A DNA stretch of 8,235 bases, from the NCBI GenBank assembly GCA_003231675.1, contig QIJB01000072.1, positions 1-8,235 of the forward strand, given 5' to 3'. Below the pieces are notes generated by a model that saw only the letters and a program-made list of their open reading frames with translations, had not been told where the DNA came from and did not search any database. Shown here one piece after another: positions 1-4,440 of the stretch. Position 1 is the stretch's first letter, and the number at the start of each line of letters is the position of its first letter. A program made the position numbers and the translations under genes. The stretch is from Candidatus Campbelliibacteriota bacterium. Its GTDB lineage: Bacteria > Patescibacteriota > Minisyncoccia > UBA9983.

Positions 1-747
1 GCGGTTTACTTCCTTAATTCAGGGGGGCTTTCTCAAATTAAATCATTTTGGAACGCCGTTGATATATCATCTAACGGTTATTACTCCTTTAAATCTGACA
101 TACTGAACCATATGGCTGTCTCCAAAGGTAAAAAAGGAGAAATTGAGGAATCTGACAATCTCTTTAAAAAATCAAAAAAAGCGGCGCTCAAAATCACCGA
201 TGTCGGAAAAAGGGCGGAGAAAATAATAAACATCGCGGAAAAACGAATGGAGACCAATAAAGAACTTATGAAGGAAGCCATTATACAAGACACCGAGGAT
301 GCGGTTAAGGAAATAGCCAAAACGAGGGGGACGGTTTCCGTCGGAGTAAAAAACGAAGTGTTCAGCAAGGTGGCAAAAATCCAATTGTCTCTCGGCGACC
401 CGGACGCTCTGAAAAAAACGATGGAGGAAATAAGCGCATCCCCGGATGCTCCTCTTTTCTTGTTCAATCTCTCTAAAATTTACGCGGAACAAGGGAAAAT
501 TGATTCCGCAATGCAAACAATTGATATGATACCGGATAAATACTACAAAGCGGCGGCGGCGCTAACTTTGATGCAGAACATTCTTTCGCGAAACAACAAA
601 GAAGAAATCGCCAAATTCAGGAACAAATTCAAAAAAGATGATTTTTTGAAAAAAATATCGCTTATGGAAACAATAAGTTTCCAAATTAAAAAAGGCGACG
701 TTGAGGGCGCCGTGAAATCTTTGAAAGAATTTGAAAATAGTATTTAA
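1..747 (+). CDS. Helical TPR-like repeat protein, 5' end outside the window
   Basis: The frame is open from base 1 to the TAA at 745-747 (248 codons visible). The first ATG in frame, at 112, has no SD and sits in the middle of helical sequence, so the true start almost certainly lies upstream of the window. I do not recognise a named family. The visible part is nearly all alpha-helical, with Lys/Glu-rich helices and helix pairs that resemble degenerate tetratricopeptide repeats: LFLFNLSKIYAEQGKIDSAM followed by a helix beginning YYKAAAALTLMQN, and a final pair around KKGDVEGAVKSLKEF. No membrane segment or signal peptide is visible. Such proteins usually scaffold protein-protein contacts; that is inference. 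It converges with ddl, sharing the four bases TTAA for both stop codons. A TPR-repeat gene also sits at the other end of the window, but the two are not obviously similar in sequence. Confidence 0.75.
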   Translation, partial: AVYFLNSGGLSQIKSFWNAVDISSNGYYSFKSDILNHMAVSKGKKGEIEESDNLFKKSKKAALKITDVGKRAEKIINIAEKRMETNKELMKEAIIQDTEDAVKEIAKTRGTVSVGVKNEVFSKVAKIQLSLGDPDALKKTMEEISASPDAPLFLFNLSKIYAEQGKIDSAMQTIDMIPDKYYKAAAALTLMQNILSRNNKEEIAKFRNKFKKDDFLKKISLMETISFQIKKGDVEGAVKSLKEFENSI

Positions 748-1736
748 ACGTTAACGCCCCCGCCAATCGCTTTTTCTATCAGGTGGGCGAGCAAATCTGA
801 ATAACTCGCTCCCGCAGCTTCAACTGACTTCAATAAAGGAGATTCTTCCGCCAGTTCTGGCAAGGTGTTCAATTCCAAGATGTATATTCCGCGCGGGGAA
901 ACGATAAAATCGCTCCGGGAATAATGCCTGCACCCCACCGCTTTGTGCGCTTCGCGCGCGATGTTCTCCATTTTAATCTTTTCACTCTCGCTGAAATTCG
1001 CCGGACAAATTTTATTCGCCATTCCACCATTTTTTGCTTCATAATCAAAAAACAGAGAACCGTCAGGAGGGATGATTTCAACAACCGGCGGAGCGTAATA
1101 TTTTTCATTTCTGAAATCTTCAATTATCCCGCAAGTCGCTTCCCTTCCTTTGATGTATTCTTCAACGATTACTTTACTCGGTCCAAAAGTTAAATTCCCC
1201 GTTTCACCAAGAGACGCTTTTTTAATGGCCTTAATTAAATTCAAATAGTCATGAACGATTGAAACGCCCATTGAGGATCCGGAGGAGAGCGGTTTGACAA
1301 CGAGCGAGGGACCCATTCGTCTAAAAATCCGCAATGCCGCTTCCCCAATATCTTCATCCTCGCCCACCGCCACGGCGCGCGGAACAAGCAATCCAACGGA
1401 GGAAAACGTTTCTCGCGCCAACATTTTATTCATCCCTATGGCGGATGCCAAAATTCCCGACCCCGTGTATGGAATTCCGAAAGTTTCCAATATTTGCTGG
1501 ACCTTTCCGTCCTCTCCGAATGCCCCATGCAGGGCGTTAAAAACAACATCAACGGAACGAAAAGCCTGTTCCGGATAAGAAATTTTTCCGTTCAAAAACC
1601 ACTCTCCTTGCGGGGAAAGGAAGATATCGCTCCCCTCGTATTTTTCCGGTAAAGACGACAGGATACTCTCCCCTGTTTTAAGCGAAACTTTATGTTCGGC
1701 GGACGGACCGCCTCTTAATACGCCGACTTTAATCAT
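744..1736 (-). CDS. ddl: D-alanine--D-alanine ligase
   Basis: ATP-grasp ligase joining two D-alanines in the cytoplasm for the peptidoglycan stem peptide. At 330 aa it has normal family length. Visible motifs: GGPSAEHKVSLKTGES (9-24, with the catalytic Glu14), NALHGAFGEDG (67-77), YTGSG (90-94), the ATP-binding VVKPLSSGSSMGVS (146-159), DYEAK (231-235), SRSDF (273-277) and ELNTLP (288-293, Mg2+ ligands Glu288 and Asn290). The residue after DYEAK, Tyr216 in E. coli DdlB and a substrate-specificity position, is Asn236 here. The Gly of the usual N-T-x-P-G is Glu294, while the following Ser (S299) is kept. The start is ATG at 1736 with no SD. The alpha/beta hydrolase gene ends 32 bases upstream on the same strand, so co-transcription is likely. 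The stop overlaps the convergent gene. The family call is firm; strict D-Ala-D-Ala specificity is less certain because of the omega-loop change. Confidence 0.93.
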   Translation of the reverse strand: MIKVGVLRGGPSAEHKVSLKTGESILSSLPEKYEGSDIFLSPQGEWFLNGKISYPEQAFRSVDVVFNALHGAFGEDGKVQQILETFGIPYTGSGILASAIGMNKMLARETFSSVGLLVPRAVAVGEDEDIGEAALRIFRRMGPSLVVKPLSSGSSMGVSIVHDYLNLIKAIKKASLGETGNLTFGPSKVIVEEYIKGREATCGIIEDFRNEKYYAPPVVEIIPPDGSLFFDYEAKNGGMANKICPANFSESEKIKMENIAREAHKAVGCRHYSRSDFIVSPRGIYILELNTLPELAEESPLLKSVEAAGASYSDLLAHLIEKAIGGGVNV

Positions 1737-1768
1737 AAAAAATTAAATTGCACATTCGCCTCTCGGAT

Positions 1769-2434
1769 TCACGCATATATTTGTTTTAACCAACTGACGA
1801 TTTCATCCATCAATTCCGGCTCCTCGGAAAAAATGCCGGTGCCATGTCCGGCGTTTTGGAAAATTCTTATTTTTTTATTTTTCGCCTTAAGCAAATTAAA
1901 AAGCTTTTGAGCCGTTTCGCTTGAATAAGCGTCATTTTCTCCTCCGGCGGACAAAAAAACCGACTGATTTTCTCTGATATTCTTGGCGGCCGGTTCCGTA
2001 TCCAAACCGTAATAACTCAGCCCCGGCGAGATTGGAACGGACGCCTTGATTTCCGGATGCTCGGATTGAAATATTAAAGAGAGATTCGCCCCGATGGAAG
2101 CGCCGACGAGCGATATTTTTTCGGGAGAAACCCCGGCGGATAAGAAGAAACCGACCGCCGACTCAATGTCATTGATGGATGCTTGATGGTCCTCGTCCGA
2201 GAAAGTTTTGTAGCCGTCCGGTCCGCCCTCGGACTCTCCGTGCCCGCGCAGGTCAATCGCCAAACACCGGAAGCCCGTGCCGTTCAATTTTGCCACCAAG
2301 GCTCTCCAGCTCTCCTTGTTTGAAGGCATCATATGCGTCAAAACGACGGCCGGAGCGTCATCTCTTTCAACCGGATAAAAATCTCCCGCGATTTCCACGC
2401 CGTCTTTCGTTTTTAATTTTATCGGTTTCATCAT
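1769..2434 (-). CDS. Alpha/beta hydrolase (dienelactone hydrolase/esterase-like)
   Basis: A 221-aa single-domain alpha/beta hydrolase, cytoplasmic (no signal peptide). The nucleophile elbow is G-A-S-I-G with Ser113. The oxyanion-loop region HMMP is at 34-37, followed by the typical AIDLRGHGESEG (59-70). The acid is probably Asp168 in AGGENDAY and the base His197 in NAGHG, completing a Ser-Asp-His triad in the usual order. Substrate cannot be predicted; esterase, lipase-like or peptidase roles are all possible. Two ATG codons in a row (2434 and 2431) can start it. There is no SD. An extended -10 element ends six bases before the first ATG, which implies a leaderless mRNA and favours 2434. The gene follows the terminator of the zinc-ribbon gene and probably carries ddl as the second gene of its transcript. 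Confidence 0.88.
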   Translation of the reverse strand: MMKPIKLKTKDGVEIAGDFYPVERDDAPAVVLTHMMPSNKESWRALVAKLNGTGFRCLAIDLRGHGESEGGPDGYKTFSDEDHQASINDIESAVGFFLSAGVSPEKISLVGASIGANLSLIFQSEHPEIKASVPISPGLSYYGLDTEPAAKNIRENQSVFLSAGGENDAYSSETAQKLFNLLKAKNKKIRIFQNAGHGTGIFSEEPELMDEIVSWLKQIYA

Positions 2435-2440
2435 GTGTTT

Positions 2441-2469
2441 ATTATAACAAAAAACCCCCCTTGTGAAAA
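2441..2469 (-). promoter_or_regulatory. Extended -10 promoter for the hydrolase-ddl unit, leaderless
   Basis: On the minus strand TGTTATAAT occupies 2449-2441: a perfect TATAAT with an upstream TG, six bases before the ATG at 2434, so transcription should begin at or next to the start codon. A weak -35 candidate, TTTTCA (2469-2464), lies 17 bases upstream, inside the loop of the preceding terminator hairpin. The nine-base TGTTATAAT recurs exactly in front of pheT. Confidence 0.65.
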
Positions 2470-2482
2470 GCCGGGGGGCTTA
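2449..2482 (-). terminator. Rho-independent terminator after the zinc-ribbon gene
   Basis: Read on the minus strand: a C6 run (2478-2473) pairs with a G6 run (2460-2455) across a 12-base loop and is followed by T6 (2454-2449). It begins seven bases after the stop of the zinc-ribbon gene. The plus strand has no T tract after the stem. Its T tract overlaps the spacer of the next promoter. Confidence 0.8.
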
Positions 2483-2489
2483 GATCTTA

Positions 2490-2738
2490 TCAGGCAAATA
2501 TGGCGGCGAGGACAACCGCCAATGCAATAACGGCGAAACAAAACGCCGCAATTTCGCCTGTCCCGTCATGCTCATGACGGGAGTAATACTCTTCCCGGGT
2601 CATAAGCCCAGGAGTATTACTCCCTTTTTCGTCAGAATACGCCTTGTAACAATCAGGGCAAAGCTTCACCCCGATTGTTTTTACATAAAAGGCTCTGGGC
2701 TCCCTTATCGGGACTCCGCAAAAGTCACATCTTTTCAT
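2490..2738 (-). CDS. Small zinc-ribbon protein with C-terminal membrane anchor
   Basis: An 82-aa protein of unknown function. The N-terminus holds two CxxC knuckles, C4-D-F-C7 and C27-P-D-C30, that should bind one zinc ion as a ribbon. Residues 62-82 form a hydrophobic Ala/Val/Ile-rich helix that would anchor the C-terminus in the membrane, leaving the ribbon most likely in the cytoplasm. The start at 2738 is well supported: GGGAGG lies six bases upstream. It follows the DedA-type gene by 26 bases on the same strand and is followed at once by a terminator, so the two likely form a two-gene operon. The linker (about residues 38-62) is encoded by DNA with strong inverted repeats, suggesting that a palindromic element contributed it. 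I do not recognise a named family. Confidence 0.8.
   Translation of the reverse strand: MKRCDFCGVPIREPRAFYVKTIGVKLCPDCYKAYSDEKGSNTPGLMTREEYYSRHEHDGTGEIAAFCFAVIALAVVLAAIFA
2562..2581. repeat. 9-bp inverted repeat inside the zinc-ribbon gene
   Basis: Arms CCCGTCATG (2562-2570) and CATGACGGG (2573-2581) are perfect, separated by two bases. Its right end overlaps the next, longer inverted repeat by three bases, so the two stems compete for those bases. Confidence 0.75.
2579..2624. repeat. 13-bp inverted repeat inside the zinc-ribbon gene
   Basis: Arms GGGAGTAATACTC (2579-2591) and GAGTATTACTCCC (2612-2624) pair perfectly around a 20-base loop that contains a smaller GGG/CCC pairing. On the plus strand five T follow, giving a terminator look, but no plus-strand gene reads into it. 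It encodes the linker between zinc ribbon and membrane helix. Confidence 0.8.
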
Positions 2739-2744
2739 TTTTTT

Positions 2745-2750
2745 CCTCCC
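2745..2750 (-). promoter_or_regulatory. Shine-Dalgarno of the zinc-ribbon gene
   Basis: GGGAGG on the minus strand, six bases before the ATG at 2738. It is one of only two clear SD sequences in the window and fixes this start. It fits an operon-internal gene, in contrast to the leaderless first genes. Confidence 0.75.
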
Positions 2751-2764
2751 TTCTTCTTTTGTTT

Positions 2765-3400
2765 TTAAATTTTCCGTTTATTATTCTCGCACTCTTTTTT
2801 ACATTTGTCAATAGTAGTTGATTGAGTATTGCCGTTGTTCAGTATTTTTTTTGAAAGAGCGAAGAAAAACCAAACAATGATGGACACTATAATCACGACT
2901 TCTATGGCGTGGTAAGTTTTCGTCACCCCGTCCGTAATCCTCGCTATGTCATAAGAAAATCTGTAGCCGAGAAAAAGAAGGATTGGAATGTAAATTAAGG
3001 ACGCCAAAGTATCAATCCACAAAAATGTCGCCGGCTTAACCTTGGACATACCGGCGGAAAAAAAAGAGATGGAACGCAGACCGGAAACAAACCTCCCGAA
3101 AAAGATGAGCTTTTTGTTATGCCCGTGAAAAAACTTCTGAACTTTGTCTATCTTGCCCTGGGAAATGACCATGGAAATAATCTTGATTTTTAAGATTTTC
3201 ATTCCGAATTTTTTCCCAACCCAAAAAAGAAAATAATCGCTCGTTATCAAACTGATAAAAACAACCACAAAAGTCAGGAAGAGCTCTCCCACCCCCTCTT
3301 CAATCCCCACGCCGGCGCTCAGGACGATAATTTCTTCAGGTATGGGCAAAACTCCTATTCCCGCCACCCACACGACAAGAAAAATAAAAACATAAAACAT
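2765..3400 (-). CDS. DedA family (VTT/SNARE-associated domain) membrane protein
   Basis: A 211-aa integral membrane protein. The DedA signature is clear: an N-terminal re-entrant-type hydrophobic segment with PIPEEIIVLSAG (19-30), an acidic residue in the next segment (Asp55 in SLITSDYF), and FFGRFVSGLRSISFFSAG (100-117), the conserved G-R-F-x-x-G-x-R block with Arg103 and Arg109. Further membrane helices lie at about 128-146 and 166-184, and the tail is Lys/Asn-rich and presumably cytosolic. DedA proteins are lipid-transport or proton-coupled membrane proteins; some recycle undecaprenyl phosphate for cell-wall synthesis. Which substrate applies here cannot be read from the sequence. The start at 3400 has no SD, but an extended -10-like element ends seven bases upstream. 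It is followed after 26 bases by the zinc-ribbon gene. Confidence 0.88.
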   Translation of the reverse strand: MFYVFIFLVVWVAGIGVLPIPEEIIVLSAGVGIEEGVGELFLTFVVVFISLITSDYFLFWVGKKFGMKILKIKIISMVISQGKIDKVQKFFHGHNKKLIFFGRFVSGLRSISFFSAGMSKVKPATFLWIDTLASLIYIPILLFLGYRFSYDIARITDGVTKTYHAIEVVIIVSIIVWFFFALSKKILNNGNTQSTTIDKCKKECENNKRKI

Positions 3401-3407
3401 TAAGAAT

Positions 3408-3416
3408 ATTTTAACA
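3408..3416 (-). promoter_or_regulatory. Extended -10 element in front of the DedA gene, leaderless
   Basis: TGTTAAAAT on the minus strand (3416-3408) differs in one base from the element before the hydrolase and pheT. It ends seven bases before the ATG at 3400. No convincing -35 is visible in the AT-rich upstream DNA. Confidence 0.5.
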
Positions 3417-3443
3417 TAAGACGCTAAAATATAAAAAATAAAA

Positions 3444-3472
3444 TTGCTTTCTTGTTATTTTTTGTTTAAAAT
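3444..3472 (+). promoter_or_regulatory. Promoter for the small plus-strand ORF
   Basis: TTGCTT (3444-3449) and TAAAAT (3467-3472) are separated by exactly 17 bases. Transcription would start near 3479, leaving a leader of about 28 bases that carries a strong SD. The -35 is only a half match, so confidence is moderate. It is divergent from the DedA promoter. Confidence 0.5.
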
Positions 3473-3493
3473 TAGGGTAGAAAAGTAAATTCT

Positions 3494-3504
3494 AAAGGAG
3501 GAGG
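3494..3504 (+). promoter_or_regulatory. Strong Shine-Dalgarno deciding an ATT start
   Basis: AAAGGAGGAGG at 3494-3504 is the best SD in the window. From AAAGGAGG (ending at 3501) the spacing to ATT at 3508 is six bases. No ATG, GTG or TTG in any frame follows within normal range, so the SD points to ATT. Confidence 0.65.
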
Positions 3505-3507
3505 AAA

Positions 3508-3675
3508 ATTAAAAATATAGGAAAAGAAATAAAGAAAGTTTTTGAGGCGATTTATAACGCCTCATGGGCATATTTATTTCTATACCTCGTTTTCGGGATT
3601 TTTGGAACCGTAGTGGTTCCGCCAATAATCGTTTTGCGATTATTGGAAAAAATGAAAAAGAACCCAAGGAAATAA
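3508..3675 (+). CDS. 55-codon membrane peptide with a probable ATT start
   Basis: This frame is missed if only ATG, GTG and TTG starts are allowed. It begins KNIGKEIKKVFEAIYNASW, a Lys-rich amphipathic helix. It continues through a hydrophobic stretch (about residues 20-43, AYLFLYLVFGIFGTVVVPP then IIVL) and ends RLLEKMKKNPRK, a positively charged tail. The composition is that of a real single-pass membrane peptide. An in-frame TAA at 3493-3495 blocks any start further upstream. The first in-frame ATG is at 3652, near the end, and an internal GTG at 3613 would cut the membrane helix in half. ATT at 3508 has ideal SD spacing; ATA at 3517 is a poorer option. A promoter lies upstream and a terminator overlaps the stop, so it is a complete separate transcription unit. 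I do not recognise the family. AUU starts are known for infC, where they make translation sensitive to IF3; similar control here is inference. The transcript is also unusually structured. Confidence 0.6.
   Translation: MKNIGKEIKKVFEAIYNASWAYLFLYLVFGIFGTVVVPPIIVLRLLEKMKKNPRK
3544..3646 (+). other. Three perfect stem-loops within the small ORF transcript
   Basis: Perfect hairpins: GAGGCG/CGCCTC (3544-3563, 8-base loop), GGAACC/GGTTCC (3604-3620, 5-base loop) and CCAATAATCG/CGATTATTGG (3622-3646, 5-base loop). The last two are one base apart and could stack. With the terminator at 3674-3698 there are four hairpins in 155 bases. They could be mRNA control elements, or mark this as a structured small RNA instead of, or as well as, a coding gene. 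Confidence 0.6.
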
Positions 3676-3698
3676 AAGTCCGTTCAGCGGACTTTTTT
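3674..3698. terminator. Bidirectional rho-independent terminator
   Basis: The 9-bp stem AAAAGTCCG/CGGACTTTT has a 5-base loop. The plus strand ends in T6 and overlaps the TAA of the small ORF. The minus strand reads CGGACTTTTATTT and lies 16 bases after the stop of the M15-like gene. It therefore insulates two convergent units. Confidence 0.85.
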
Positions 3699-3714
3699 AA
3701 TTTCTTCTTGTTGT

Positions 3715-4428
3715 TTACCCCGCAAGATAAGCTGGGTTTCTCGTAATATGAAAACACTGATTGCCGGTATTCTTGTTTTCCTGTATGTATGAAAGATGTC
3801 CCTCGTTTTTCATCTCACCCAAAACTTCTTTCAGAATTTGATGAACAAGTGGCTTGTAAATTTCTTGATAATTTTCGCACTGGCGGGGGTTAACCACGCT
3901 GTCCCCGATGTAATAACCGCATCCGTCTATGTCAAAACTTTGTCCTTTCGTGTGCGGACTGTCCGGCATCGCCAACTTGCCGGCATTGATTATTTCTTCT
4001 TGATATTTTTTTGTTCTCACTAAACTCGTAAGAGCCAGGCAGATATCGTTCGGCAATCTGGACACTTTTATTTTCTTGCGCCACCTCTCGCCCACCTCGC
4101 TCAAAAGCGCGGCGGCGTTCTTGTCAAGATAAGGTTGCCACTTTTCAAGTTCGGGGTTTGAAAACCTCATAATGAGTCTGAAATTTTCATCGCCTTTGAT
4201 TTCTTCCAAAATACCCCTTTCTATGGCTTTCAAAATTTGTTCTGTCGTTTCGTACGGTAAAAAATCTTTCCACCACATCCGTTCCTCTTCGGATAATCTC
4301 CTCACTTCCTCCAGCTCTTCCTTTTGGGCAACAACTCCCTTTGACAGCAACTCCAAAATCTCCTCCTTGCTTCCAAGAATTTTCGTCTCCGCCCCCTTTT
4401 GCCCGTTTTTTTTAAGAGGATTCTCCAT
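3715..4428 (-). CDS. M15-like peptidase domain protein (DUF5715-type), no signal peptide
   Basis: A 237-aa protein from ATG 4428. A TTG at 4437 would add three residues, but neither start has an SD, so ATG is preferred; numbering below is from TTG. The first half (to about 125) is charged and helical with no known domain. The second half resembles D,D-carboxypeptidase-like M15/DUF5715 domains: LALTSLVRTKKYQ (134-146), then SPHTKGQSFDID (160-171) with His162 and Asp169 as likely zinc ligands, and a C-terminal block with Glu220 as possible base and His230 in CFHIT as third ligand. Relatives cut peptidoglycan peptides outside the cell, yet no signal peptide or membrane segment is visible. The start lies 12 bases after the pheT stop, so translation is probably coupled to pheT. 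The terminator follows 16 bases past its stop. The fold call rests on motifs only; the substrate is unknown. Confidence 0.7.
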   Translation of the reverse strand: MENPLKKNGQKGAETKILGSKEEILELLSKGVVAQKEELEEVRRLSEEERMWWKDFLPYETTEQILKAIERGILEEIKGDENFRLIMRFSNPELEKWQPYLDKNAAALLSEVGERWRKKIKVSRLPNDICLALTSLVRTKKYQEEIINAGKLAMPDSPHTKGQSFDIDGCGYYIGDSVVNPRQCENYQEIYKPLVHQILKEVLGEMKNEGHLSYIQENKNTGNQCFHITRNPAYLAG

Positions 4429-4440
4429 AAAAATCAAGAA

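Noticed and set aside
81..467. Minus-strand frames opposite the left-edge gene
   Set aside because: Mirror images of a Lys/Glu-rich helical protein give hydrophobic Ser/Phe-rich shadows; no start signals.
2579..2630. Plus-strand terminator (stem plus T5)
   Set aside because: No plus-strand gene ends nearby, and the stem lies inside a well-supported minus-strand coding sequence; kept as an inverted repeat only.
3564..3746. A 60-codon plus-strand frame starting at ATG within the small-ORF region
   Set aside because: No SD. It reads through the terminator hairpin into the M15-like gene, and its product lacks a coherent membrane helix. The overlapping ATT frame fits the SD, stop and terminator far better.
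3509..3757. An 82-codon minus-strand frame across the same gap
   Set aside because: It crosses the bidirectional terminator, overlaps the end of the M15-like gene and has no SD or coherent domain.
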